DNA of 52,032 bases, taken from Bacteroidota bacterium. GTDB taxonomy: Bacteria > Bacteroidota > Bacteroidia > Flavobacteriales_D > Sanyastnellaceae. Below, piece after piece: positions 16,237 through 24,069 of this stretch; the first letter of the stretch is position 1, and each line of letters opens with the position of its first letter. Both the position numbers and the translations under genes were made by a program. The stretch is taken from NCBI GenBank assembly GCA_027621555.1, contig JAQCBJ010000010.1, forward strand, positions 1 to 52,032, given 5' to 3'. A model generated the notes under the pieces. The model worked only from the letters and a program-made list of their open reading frames with translations. It was not told where the DNA came from and ran no database searches.

Positions 16237-17076
16237 TCAACGATTTGCGGGGTTGGTGGAAGATGCCGTTTCCAGTTCTGCAATGGCTTTCACCGAGGCA
16301 TCGTAAATGCGCTGGGCGTCTTTCATTTTGGAACTCTCCGGAAAACGGGTTGCAAAGGTATGAAAAGCTTGAATAGCGTCGTTAAAACGCTCAAGTTTCC
16401 TTCGCTCGGTGCTTTGCTTCGCGTATTGAAAGTGGCAGTCGATGATCAAAAACTGCAATTCCTCCTGGTAAGGTGAGCCGGGGAAATCCTCCATGGCATG
16501 TTCCATTGCGATGGTGGCGCTCTTGTAATTGCCGGTCTTGTGGTAAAGCCGTGCGTTTTCAAACGCCTTGGTTTCGAGCTTAAGGCGCAAGTTGTCGACC
16601 ATGCGCTGGCTGCTGTCCCGGAGTGCACTCGAGGGGTAGCGGTCCATGAAGAGCTGGAGCTCGTCGATGGCGGAGCGGGTGTCGGTTTGGTCCAAACTGG
16701 ATTCCGGAGACAGGTAGAAGGAGCAAAGGGCGGCGCGGAAGAGGCCTTCTTCGACACGCGGGTCGTTGGGGAAGGTCTTCGCGAACGACTGGAAGTAATA
16801 ACGGCTGAGGTAGAAGTCGTTGACGCAATCGTGGGTCAAAGCACGGTTCCAGTGGATGTCCGGTGCACGTTCGGTGCCGCGGGTCAATTGCATGAGCTCA
16901 TCGTACAAAGGCAGCGCACGGAAACAATTTCCGGAATCGAGCGCGGCTGTGGCGTAAGCCAGCTTTTCTTCCAAATCGTCGGACTTGAGAACCTTGTTGT
17001 ATTCCGAACACCGCGTTAGCGAGAAAAGCGCTGTGCAGGAGAGAACGACTGCCGTCAATTGGGAGGACCACTTCAT
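16237..17076 (-). CDS. bamD: Outer-membrane assembly lipoprotein BamD
   Basis: 279 aa from the ATG at 17076. Short lipoprotein signal, then Cys23 followed by SEYNKVLKSDD, which matches the mature start of Bacteroidota BamD. TPR motifs follow: RYYFQSFAKTFPNDPRVEEGLFRAALC, AIDELQLFMDRYPSSALRDS, and AIQAFHTFATRFPESSKMKDA near the end. BamD is an essential periplasmic partner of BamA in beta-barrel insertion. The residue before the lipobox Cys is Arg, which is unusual. The frame opens at 17184, but the upstream part is Arg-rich non-homologous sequence, and a TACTTTCG box lies between. Confidence 0.92.
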   Translation of the reverse strand: MKWSSQLTAVVLSCTALFSLTRCSEYNKVLKSDDLEEKLAYATAALDSGNCFRALPLYDELMQLTRGTERAPDIHWNRALTHDCVNDFYLSRYYFQSFAKTFPNDPRVEEGLFRAALCSFYLSPESSLDQTDTRSAIDELQLFMDRYPSSALRDSSQRMVDNLRLKLETKAFENARLYHKTGNYKSATIAMEHAMEDFPGSPYQEELQFLIIDCHFQYAKQSTERRKLERFNDAIQAFHTFATRFPESSKMKDAQRIYDASVKAIAELETASSTNPANR

Positions 17077-17083
17077 TGCGGGA

Positions 17084-17091
17084 CGAAAGTA
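17084..17091 (-). promoter_or_regulatory. -7 box of the bamD operon
   Basis: TACTTTCG on the minus strand, ending 7 bases before the bamD ATG; likely promoter for bamD-rpoZ-coaBC-porD-recN. Confidence 0.5.
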
Positions 17092-17173
17092 CAACGCATG
17101 CACCGACGCTTGGTGAAAACTGTGTGAACGTCGGCGTCGTGCCCGTGGTCGTGCACGGTAGGTTTGGGCTTTG

Positions 17174-17181
17174 TACATTTG
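17174..17181 (+). promoter_or_regulatory. -7 box of the SPT-like operon
   Basis: TACATTTG, a full TAnnTTTG match, 21 bases before the TTG start at 17203; divergent from the bamD promoter about 80 bp away. Confidence 0.5.
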
Positions 17182-17202
17182 CACCTTCTAAATCTCTGAT
17201 TT

Positions 17203-18447
17203 TTGGACATTTTTGATCGAATCCGTCAGGAGCGGGGCCCATTGGGACAACACGCTCGCGACAGCCACGGTTACTTCACATTCCCCAAGCTGGAAGGTGA
17301 AATCAGCAACCGGATGACCTTCCGAGGAAAAGAGCTTCTTGTGTGGAGCATCAACAACTACCTCGGCCTTGCCAACCACCCTGAAATCCGCAAAGTCGAC
17401 GCAGAAGCGGCGGCGGAGTGGGGCATGGGCTACCCAATGGGTGCCCGCATGATGTCAGGCCAAACGTCCCAGCACGAAGCGCTCGAGAAGGAACTCGCAG
17501 ACTTCATGCAGAAGGAAGACGCGTTCTTGCTCAACTTCGGCTACCAAGGCTGCCAGTCGGCCATTGAAGCCCTCGTGTCACGCCACGACGTCATTGTGTA
17601 CGACAGCGAGTCGCACGCGTGCATGGTGGACGGCGTGCGGTTGCACCAAGGCAAGCGTTTCGTGTTCCAGCACAACGACATGGAGAGCTTTGAAAAGCAG
17701 CTCAAGCGCGCCAAAAACCTGACCGAACAAACCGGCGGCGGCATCCTCGTCGTGACGGAGGGTGTCTTCGGCATGGCCGGGGACCAAGGCAAGCTCGCAG
17801 AGATCTGCAAATTCAAAGACGAATACAAGTTCCGCCTCTTTGTGGACGACGCCCACGGCTTCGGAACCGTCGGAGAGAATGGACGTGGCGCGGGCGACCA
17901 CCAAGGCTGCCACGACCAAATCGACGTCTACTTCGGAACCTTCGCCAAGGCGATGGCCACCATCGGCGCATTCGTGGCCGGCGACGAGGACGTCATCGAA
18001 TTCCTCCGGTACAACATGCGCTCTCAGACGTTTGCCAAGTCGCTTCCCATGCCCCTCGTGGTGGGGGCGCGCAAGCGCCTCGAAATGCTTCGCAGCCAGC
18101 CCGAGCACAAAGAGAACCTGTGGAAGATTGCCACAGCCTTGCAAGACGGCCTCCGTGCGGAAGGCTTCGACCTCGGCGTGACCAACTCGTGCGTGACCCC
18201 CGTGTTCCTGCATGGCGGACTCGGTGAAGCCACCAACCTGACACTCGACTTGCGCGAGAACTACGGCATCTTCTGTTCCATCGTGGTGTATCCGGTGGTT
18301 CCCAAGGACACAATCATGCTCCGCTTGATCCCCACGGCCATCCACTCGTTGGAAGACGTTCAATACACCATCGAGACCTTCAAAAAGGTCAAGGACAAGT
18401 TGTTCGCCGGCGAATACAAGAGCGAGAAAATCGCTTCTTGGGCATGA
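17203..18447 (+). CDS. PLP-dependent alpha-oxoamine synthase (serine palmitoyltransferase-like)
   Basis: 414 aa with a TTG start. An in-frame TGA lies two codons upstream, and homology (GPLGQHARDSHGYFTFPKLEGE) begins at residue 12, so no earlier start is possible. The family condenses an amino acid with an acyl-CoA. Seen here: substrate loop WSINNYLGLANHP, His138 in DSESHACMVDG stacking on PLP, VDDAHGFGTVGENGRG (214-229), and the Schiff-base Lys249 in FGTFAKAMATIGAF. Candidates are serine palmitoyltransferase or the cysteate acyltransferase of sulfonolipid synthesis; 2-amino-3-ketobutyrate ligase and BioF are less likely from the long N-terminus. First gene of a run with truA and an ABC exporter. 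Confidence 0.8.
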   Translation: MDIFDRIRQERGPLGQHARDSHGYFTFPKLEGEISNRMTFRGKELLVWSINNYLGLANHPEIRKVDAEAAAEWGMGYPMGARMMSGQTSQHEALEKELADFMQKEDAFLLNFGYQGCQSAIEALVSRHDVIVYDSESHACMVDGVRLHQGKRFVFQHNDMESFEKQLKRAKNLTEQTGGGILVVTEGVFGMAGDQGKLAEICKFKDEYKFRLFVDDAHGFGTVGENGRGAGDHQGCHDQIDVYFGTFAKAMATIGAFVAGDEDVIEFLRYNMRSQTFAKSLPMPLVVGARKRLEMLRSQPEHKENLWKIATALQDGLRAEGFDLGVTNSCVTPVFLHGGLGEATNLTLDLRENYGIFCSIVVYPVVPKDTIMLRLIPTAIHSLEDVQYTIETFKKVKDKLFAGEYKSEKIASWA

Positions 18448-18454
18448 CGCGCTG

Positions 18455-19240
18455 ATGCGGGTCTTCCTTGAGTTGGCGTACGACGGCACCCGTTACCACG
18501 GGTGGCAACGACAGCCTGAATCCATCACTGTTCAAGAGGTGTTGGAGGAGACATTGGCCCGCCTTTTCGGCGGGCCTTGTCCTGTCATGGGGTGCGGTCG
18601 CACCGACACGGGCGTGCATGCCAAGTACTACGTGGCGCATGTCCAATTTCCTGACGAGGTGCTCGGAGATCGCGTGGCTTCATGGGAAGAGGCCACCTTG
18701 AAACTCAACGGCCTGTTGCCTTCCGACATTGGCATTTACGCGATGCATCAAGTGGGCGAGAAAGCGCACGCCCGTTTTGATGCCACTGAACGTGGTTACA
18801 CGTACTACGTGCACAACGTGAAGGACCCGTTCCTCGAAGGACGCTCCACCCGGATTTACGGGAACCTCGATGTGGAAGCCATTGAAGAGGCCTGCCAACA
18901 CCTCGTCCAAAAGGGGGATTTCTCTTCGTTTTGCAAGGCGGGAACCGGCCAAGGCACGACCATCTGCGACGTCCGTTCGGCCCGCTGGGAAACGCTCGGC
19001 CCTCACCGATGGGCCTTCCACATCACGGCTGATCGCTTCCTGCGAAACATGGTTCGCGCGACGGTCGGAACGTTGCTCGACGTCGGCAAAGGCAAGCTCT
19101 CACCGTCCGATTTGCCGGCCATCCTGGCGGCCAAGGACCGACGTGCCGCGGGAAAAAGTGTCTTGGGCTGCGGGCTGTACCTGACGCAGGTCAAGTATCC
19201 CGACAACGTCTTTTCGCCCGAGGGCGTCAAGTACCTTTGA
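18455..19240 (+). CDS. truA: tRNA pseudouridine(38-40) synthase TruA
   Basis: 261 aa, usual length. LELAYDGTRYHGWQRQP at the start and catalytic Asp51 in CGRTDTGVHA; further RFLRNMVRATVGTLLDVGKG. Converts U38-40 of the tRNA anticodon arm to pseudouridine. Starts 7 bp after the SPT-like gene and is followed after 3 bp by the ABC exporter, so it is embedded in that operon. Confidence 0.96.
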   Translation: MRVFLELAYDGTRYHGWQRQPESITVQEVLEETLARLFGGPCPVMGCGRTDTGVHAKYYVAHVQFPDEVLGDRVASWEEATLKLNGLLPSDIGIYAMHQVGEKAHARFDATERGYTYYVHNVKDPFLEGRSTRIYGNLDVEAIEEACQHLVQKGDFSSFCKAGTGQGTTICDVRSARWETLGPHRWAFHITADRFLRNMVRATVGTLLDVGKGKLSPSDLPAILAAKDRRAAGKSVLGCGLYLTQVKYPDNVFSPEGVKYL

Positions 19241-19243
19241 TTC

Positions 19244-21037
19244 ATGGCCCGTCCTGACACTTCGTCCAAAGCTGGCAATGTCTTCGACCTCGAGACCGTC
19301 AAAGTCATCTTGGCGCAGGTGGGGCCGTACCGCCGCAGGTTTGTTTGGACCGGAGTCTTGGTCATGTTGCTGTCGAGCTTGGTCTGGATTCGGCCGGCAT
19401 TGATCCAACGTGCGGTCGACGTGCACATCGCTTCCGGCGACATGGAGGGTTTGCTTCGTGTCTTCTTGATGGTGGTGGCCGTGCTTGTGGTGGAAGCCCT
19501 TGTGCAGTACCAGGTCACGTACCTCGCCAACTGGGTGGCTCAAAGCGTCAGCCTCGACCTGCGCGCCAAGCTCTACCGTCACGTCTCGCGTTTCCGCCTC
19601 AAGTACTTCGATCAAACGCCGGTCGGGACCCTCGTGACGCGCCACGTCAGCGACATCGACGGCGTCGCCAACGTGTTCAGCAACGGCATCCTGAACGCCA
19701 TTGGGGACCTGCTGTCCTTGTTCGTGGTCATTGGGGCGATGGTGTACATCGATTGGAGCCTGACGCTCGTGGTGCTCATGCCGATTCCCGTGTTGTTGTG
19801 GGCGACTCGCGTGTTCCAAAAGCACATCAAAAGCGCGTTTGTCGACGTCCGCAACCAAGTGGCCAAAATCAACGAGTTCGTTCAAGAGCACGTCACAGGC
19901 ATGCACATCGTGCAGGCGTTCAACCGCGAGCGCGTCGAAGCCGAGGCCTTTGCCGGCATCAATCGCGCGCATCGGGAAGCGAACATCCGGTCGATTTGGG
20001 CCTTCAGCGTGTTCTTTCCCGTGGTGGAGATGCTCAGCGCGACCAGCGTCGGCTTGCTTCTTTGGCTTGGCGTTGGGCACGTGGTCGACGGCGACTTGAC
20101 CCTCGGGGTGGTCCTGCAATTCATCTTGTACGTGTTCATGTTGTACAGGCCTATACGGCAGCTTGCCGACCGGTTCAACGTGCTTCAAATGGGCATCGTC
20201 AACGCCGACCGCGTGTTCAAACTCCTGGAGCGAGACGACCGATTGCCGGAACCTGCCGAGCCCGTTGTCCCGACGTGGCAAGGTCAAATTGAATTCAAGA
20301 ACGTCTGGTTCGCCTACGTCGACAAAGAAGACGGCACCCCGGACTGGGTGTTGCGGGACACCAGTTTTGTGGTGAAGCCCGGAGAGCGAGTTGCATTTGT
20401 CGGAGCCACAGGTGCTGGCAAAAGCTCCATTGTCAACCTCATCTCACGCTTCTACGAATTCCAGAAGGGCGAGATCCTTCTCGACGGCCTGGACATCCGC
20501 TCCATCCCCGTCGACGAATTGCGCGCGAGGATCGGTGTGGTGCTTCAGGACGTGTTCTTGTTCAGCGGTTCCTTGCGCGAGAACGTGCGCTTGCACGACG
20601 TCACAATGACGGACGAGCTCATTTGGGAGGCCATTCGCGCCGTGGGCGCCGAGCGATTTGTGGAACGCCTGCCAGATGGATTGGATCACGACGTCCGCGA
20701 GCGTGGAGTCACGCTTAGCGTGGGGCAGCGGCAACTCATCGCGTTCGTCAGGGCCTACCTCAGCAATCCGCACATCCTGATTTTGGACGAGGCCACGTCA
20801 AGCATTGACAGCGAAAGCGAACAGTGGATCCAACGCGCCACCAAGGCGCTGACGGAAGGCCGCACCTCGCTGCTCGTCGCCCACCGCCTCAACACGGTGC
20901 GAGACGCGGACCGCATCGTGGTGCTTCATCAAGGCCAAATCGTCGAGCAAGGCACCCACGACGAACTCGTCGATCTGGGCCAGGTGTACCACGGCTTGTT
21001 CGAAATGCAATTCCAAGCTCTGGAAGGAGAGGGCTGA
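19244..21037 (+). CDS. ABC exporter, fused permease and ATPase (MsbA/MdlB type)
   Basis: 597 aa half-transporter. Six membrane helices lie between residues 30 and 300, with the exporter loop sequence SVSLDLRAKLYRHVSRFRLKYF. The ATPase domain has Walker A GATGAGKSS (387-395), Q-loop VVLQDVFLFSGSLREN, signature LSVGQ (491-495; Val where LSGGQ is standard, seen often in this subfamily), Walker B ILILDEA and the H-loop VAHRLNTV. It works as a dimer in the inner membrane. Lipid or multidrug export is the family role. Its place behind an acyl-amino-acid synthase suggests, but does not show, a lipid substrate. Confidence 0.9.
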   Translation: MARPDTSSKAGNVFDLETVKVILAQVGPYRRRFVWTGVLVMLLSSLVWIRPALIQRAVDVHIASGDMEGLLRVFLMVVAVLVVEALVQYQVTYLANWVAQSVSLDLRAKLYRHVSRFRLKYFDQTPVGTLVTRHVSDIDGVANVFSNGILNAIGDLLSLFVVIGAMVYIDWSLTLVVLMPIPVLLWATRVFQKHIKSAFVDVRNQVAKINEFVQEHVTGMHIVQAFNRERVEAEAFAGINRAHREANIRSIWAFSVFFPVVEMLSATSVGLLLWLGVGHVVDGDLTLGVVLQFILYVFMLYRPIRQLADRFNVLQMGIVNADRVFKLLERDDRLPEPAEPVVPTWQGQIEFKNVWFAYVDKEDGTPDWVLRDTSFVVKPGERVAFVGATGAGKSSIVNLISRFYEFQKGEILLDGLDIRSIPVDELRARIGVVLQDVFLFSGSLRENVRLHDVTMTDELIWEAIRAVGAERFVERLPDGLDHDVRERGVTLSVGQRQLIAFVRAYLSNPHILILDEATSSIDSESEQWIQRATKALTEGRTSLLVAHRLNTVRDADRIVVLHQGQIVEQGTHDELVDLGQVYHGLFEMQFQALEGEG

Positions 21038-21042
21038 GGCGC

Positions 21043-21480
21043 TCAAAGTCCGACCCACGTGCGCATCACACGGACGGGACTCGGCTTCATGGCCCGGCGA
21101 CACGCGTAAAACGCTTTGAGGGCATCCTCCATGTCCTTGACCCAAATCCGGTCGGTCATTTTGCCCTTGTCGAGCTTCCACTGCGCTCGAAGCACGGTGC
21201 GTTGCAACACCAAAAGATGTTGGATGACTTGTTCGTGGTCGAACGGAGAGGCCTTCAGGTGGTCGATGCCGTCTTGCAACAGGCCCAAGTTCAAACGACG
21301 AAACCGGCGTTGGCCGGCGTCGTTGCTCAAGTGCGTTCGGGAGGGGTTCACCCATTTCAAGGTTTCACCCACCGTCTCCAAACATTGGGAGGCGAGTCGT
21401 TTCCGCTCCAACAATCGCTCGTTCAGCTCCCATCCGAGAAGGAGGGTGAGCAAGAAACCGAGGATGAGCAGAAAGATCAT
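21043..21480 (-). CDS. Small membrane-anchored protein, unrecognised
   Basis: 145 aa. Residues 1-16 form one hydrophobic segment (MIFLLILGFLLTLLLGWEL), probably an N-terminal anchor. The rest is Arg- and Leu-rich and helical, including RRFRRLNLGLLQDGIDHL and QHLLVLQRTVLRAQWKL. There are only two cysteines, and I find no known motif. It ends 5 bp from the convergent ABC exporter and follows the 172-aa orphan by 48 bp on the same strand, so the two may be co-transcribed. Base composition looks slightly AT-richer than the flanks. Confidence 0.5.
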   Translation of the reverse strand: MIFLLILGFLLTLLLGWELNERLLERKRLASQCLETVGETLKWVNPSRTHLSNDAGQRRFRRLNLGLLQDGIDHLKASPFDHEQVIQHLLVLQRTVLRAQWKLDKGKMTDRIWVKDMEDALKAFYACRRAMKPSPVRVMRTWVGL

Positions 21481-21528
21481 GTGGAGAGGTGCTGTTCACG
21501 TGCGTACGAGACTTCCCCTCCAAAAGTT

Positions 21529-22047
21529 TCAGTTTTTCGCAACAGCCTCAGGTTCTTGACGAAGGCGTGCTGTCTCTAGCTGAATCAACGCTTCGCCCAT
21601 GAGTTGGCCATTGAGTTTGTGGCATCGGGGATGAGCAAACCAAGAGGATTGTTGCATGTTTCCTGAGAGGAACTTTTCACGCATGCTGTCCATGTTCTGG
21701 AGCCATTGATCAAGGGCGTGGTGCGCTTTCTTTCCTTCTGCACTTCCTTCAAGGAGCCCTCTGCGGACCATGTCCTCCAACTCAGAGCAATCAAATTCGC
21801 ACATCTTTTGCATCCACTGCGTGAATTGTTCGGGACTGCTGTTCTCGTCGGGCTTGTTGGTCTTTCGTGCGTTTCGGAATTGACACATCGTGCGGTAGGC
21901 CTGCGAGGCTGCAGCCGTAGACGTGGCAATTTTTTCAGCAGACTCGTCACGCTGAGAAGTTTTTCCTCGTTTGAAGGCTTTTGCTGCGGCTGCCAAGGCT
22001 ACGGCATCGGCGGCTGCACCCAATAAAGTTAGAATAGCAAGGCCCAT
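21529..22047 (-). CDS. Small Ala-rich N-terminus protein, unrecognised
   Basis: 172 aa. The N-terminus MGLAILTLLGAAADAVALAA is hydrophobic and Ala-rich (anchor or poor signal), followed by basic KAFKRGK. The body is polar, with four Cys residues in two groups: MCQF and MCEFDCSELEDM, then HPRCHKL. I recognise no family. The codons are visibly less GC-rich than in the neighbouring paa and ABC genes, which hints at a different origin. A perfect 9-bp hairpin sits directly before its ATG. The ATG at 22047 is the first in frame after that hairpin. Confidence 0.5.
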   Translation of the reverse strand: MGLAILTLLGAAADAVALAAAAKAFKRGKTSQRDESAEKIATSTAAASQAYRTMCQFRNARKTNKPDENSSPEQFTQWMQKMCEFDCSELEDMVRRGLLEGSAEGKKAHHALDQWLQNMDSMREKFLSGNMQQSSWFAHPRCHKLNGQLMGEALIQLETARLRQEPEAVAKN

Positions 22048-22048
22048 G

Positions 22049-22073
22049 GTAGTAGGGTTTGAGGCCCTACTAC
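22049..22073. repeat. Perfect 9-bp inverted repeat abutting a start codon
   Basis: GTAGTAGGG (22049-22057) and CCCTACTAC (22065-22073) are exact reverse complements around a 7-base loop. The repeat lies in the 45-bp gap between the PaaI-type gene and the 172-aa orphan, one base before the orphan's ATG. The T run lies 5' of it on the minus strand and no T run follows on either strand, so it does not look like an intrinsic terminator. It could be an operator or a translation-controlling hairpin. Confidence 0.7.
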
Positions 22074-22092
22074 GAGAAAAAAGTTGAAAAGG

Positions 22093-22509
22093 TTACGCCC
22101 AGCTCGAGGAACGTTTGTAGCCCGTGGCGGTGAGCCACGCCACGCGGTCGCCGTGTTGGTTGATGACCTCGACGTCGACGTGGGCAATGCGTCCGCCTTC
22201 GGCACGGGGAATGGCGCGGGCCGTGAGCACGTCACCGACCTGCACGGCGGCGAGATGCTGGATGGTGCTGGTCACGCTGACGGCGTGCTGACCTTGGGCG
22301 TTGACGGCAAAGGCCAACGTGCTGTCGGCCAGAGCGTAGGTGATGGCTCCGTGGGCAATGCCAAACCCATTGACCATCTCTTCCCGCACGGTCATGCGGC
22401 AGGTGCACACGCCAGGACCGCTCTCCAGCACGTCGATGCCCAGCCATTGGCTCATGGCGTCGCCGTCCATCATTTGCTGAACAATGGGGTGCATGTTGGA
22501 GTCGCTCAT
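22093..22509 (-). CDS. paaI: PaaI-type hotdog thioesterase
   Basis: 138 aa from the ATG at 22509 (MSDSNMHPIVQQMMDGD). The hotdog core has VNGFGIAHGAITYALADSTLAFAVNA, with the catalytic Asp in the LADS segment, and GDVLTARAIPRAEGGRIAHVDVEV. PaaI hydrolyses stalled ring-hydroxylated phenylacetyl-CoA thioesters and so relieves CoA depletion. The longer frame to 22602 runs back over the paaD 3' end and is not homologous. It lies 16 bp downstream of paaD and closes the operon. Confidence 0.85.
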   Translation of the reverse strand: MSDSNMHPIVQQMMDGDAMSQWLGIDVLESGPGVCTCRMTVREEMVNGFGIAHGAITYALADSTLAFAVNAQGQHAVSVTSTIQHLAAVQVGDVLTARAIPRAEGGRIAHVDVEVINQHGDRVAWLTATGYKRSSSWA

Positions 22510-22525
22510 GAAGGCAAGGTAGGGG

Positions 22526-23017
22526 TCAGATGCACTTGAAGTGCTCAAACGGTTCGAGGCACGCGGTGCACGTGAAATGCGCTTTGCAGGCCGTGCTGCC
22601 AAACGCCGAGACCATCTTGGTGTCGCGTGAACCGCATCGCGGGCAAGGGATGACCTTGCCTTCGCCGGTCAGGAAGGCGCGGTCGGCGCTGGCCTGTTCC
22701 GGAGGAGCGATGCCGTGTTCGCGCATTTTGGCATGCGCGGACGGCAAAATCCAGTCCGTCGTCCAAGCCGGACTCAAGACGACCTCGACACGGGCGTCGG
22801 GTTCCACGGCACGGACAGCCGAAGTGACGTCTTCGGAAATGACGTCGGTGGCGGGGCAGCCGGAGTAGGTGGGGGTGAGGGTGACGACGATTTGGCCGTG
22901 ATCCACGCGCACGCCACGGACCATGCCCATTTCCTCCACCGTCAGGTATGGCAATTCAGGGTCGTGAACCGAACGGACCAGGGTCCACGCACGCGAGATG
23001 CGGTCGGCGTCGGTCAC
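22526..23017 (-). CDS. paaD: Phenylacetyl-CoA epoxidase subunit PaaD
   Basis: 163 aa with a GTG start in a GTGA overlap with the paaC stop. The N-terminal MIP18/DUF59 domain has SVHDPELPYLTVEEMGMV and TPTYSGCPA, as in iron-sulfur assembly factors. The C-terminus has a zinc-ribbon-like cysteine set: CPRCGS, then TACKAHFTCTAC and a final FKC. PaaD is thought to help mature the Fe-S cluster of the PaaE reductase. Fourth gene of paaABCD. Confidence 0.93.
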   Translation of the reverse strand: MTDADRISRAWTLVRSVHDPELPYLTVEEMGMVRGVRVDHGQIVVTLTPTYSGCPATDVISEDVTSAVRAVEPDARVEVVLSPAWTTDWILPSAHAKMREHGIAPPEQASADRAFLTGEGKVIPCPRCGSRDTKMVSAFGSTACKAHFTCTACLEPFEHFKCI

Positions 23018-23772
23018 CAGGTGGCGTTGGGGTAGGTTCTCGGCAAGACCTGCATCTCCGCCAGCATGTAGCTGAGGTGCTCGCTGTGGATGCCTTGCTT
23101 TCCACCGCGCTGCATCCAGCCGTCTTCAGGCTGTGAGAGTGTCGCTTGAGACAGACCATCCGCAACACGGACGGACCAAGCGCGCTGGACGCCTTCAAGG
23201 TCGGGCAGCAAGCCGGCTTCAGCGCAGGCCACATCGACGTCGTCGGCCATGAACATTTCGCCGGTGTAGCCCCATAGAGCAATCACGCTCTCTTGCACCT
23301 TGGCGTGGCTTTCTTCGGTGCCGTCGCCCAGGCGAATCACCCACTGGCTGCTGTGGCCCCAGTGGTATTGAAGTTCCTTTACGGCTTTGGCGGCGATGCC
23401 TGCGAGGTCGGGATCAACCGTTTGACGTGCGAGGAACGCATAGCGTTCCAGGGCGAAAGCGTCGTAGAACATCTGTCGCACCACCGTGTCGCCAAAGTGA
23501 CCGTTGGGCTGTTCTACGAGCAGGTGGTTTTGGAATTCGCGGTCCGTACGGAAGTAGGCGAGGGCGTCTTCGTCGCGGCCTTGGCCCTCGCGGCTGCCTG
23601 CGAGGGTGTAGAGGTTGCGGGCCTGGCCAATGAGGTCAAGGGCTACGTTGGTCAAAGCGATGTCTTCCTCCAAGATGGGGCCGTGGCCACACCATTCGGA
23701 GAGCCGTTGGCCGAGGACAAGGGCGTCGTCGCCAAGGCGCAAGATGGCTTGCAGATGTTGGGCTTCCGTCAT
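23014..23772 (-). CDS. paaC: Phenylacetyl-CoA epoxidase structural subunit PaaC
   Basis: 252 aa ferritin-like helical protein without a working di-iron site, the partner of PaaA. Features are LRLGDDALVLGQRLSEWCGHGPILEEDIALTN, the DLIGQARNLY helix and KELQYHWGHSSQWVIRLGDGTEES. It forms the PaaA-PaaC core of the multicomponent mono-oxygenase. Three bases separate it from paaB, and its TGA overlaps the paaD GTG. Confidence 0.95.
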   Translation of the reverse strand: MTEAQHLQAILRLGDDALVLGQRLSEWCGHGPILEEDIALTNVALDLIGQARNLYTLAGSREGQGRDEDALAYFRTDREFQNHLLVEQPNGHFGDTVVRQMFYDAFALERYAFLARQTVDPDLAGIAAKAVKELQYHWGHSSQWVIRLGDGTEESHAKVQESVIALWGYTGEMFMADDVDVACAEAGLLPDLEGVQRAWSVRVADGLSQATLSQPEDGWMQRGGKQGIHSEHLSYMLAEMQVLPRTYPNATW

Positions 23773-23775
23773 CGC

Positions 23776-24069
23776 TTACATGTTGTTGACCTCGTCGGGC
23801 AACTGATAGAACGTAGGGTGACGGTAGACTTTGTCGTTCGCTGGGTCGAACAAGACGTCCTTTTCATCGGGGCTTGAAGCGGTAATGGCGTCTGCTGGGA
23901 CCACCCAAATGCTCACGCCTTCTTGGCGACGCGTGTACACGTCACGTGCGTTCTGAATGGCCATCTCGGCGTCAGCGGCGTGGAGGGAGCCGACGTGCTT
24001 GTGGCCAAGTCCTTGTCGACTGCGGACAAAAATCTCCCACAAGGGCCATTCGTGTTGGGTCGAACTCAT
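23776..24069 (-). CDS. paaB: Phenylacetyl-CoA epoxidase subunit PaaB
   Basis: 97 aa, normal size. [21 protein letters not shown] and the [18 protein letters not shown] segment are diagnostic. It bridges PaaAC heterodimers in the complex. The ATG overlaps the paaA stop (ATGA). Confidence 0.95.
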   Translation of the reverse strand: MSSTQHEWPLWEIFVRSRQGLGHKHVGSLHAADAEMAIQNARDVYTRRQEGVSIWVVPADAITASSPDEKDVLFDPANDKVYRHPTFYQLPDEVNNM

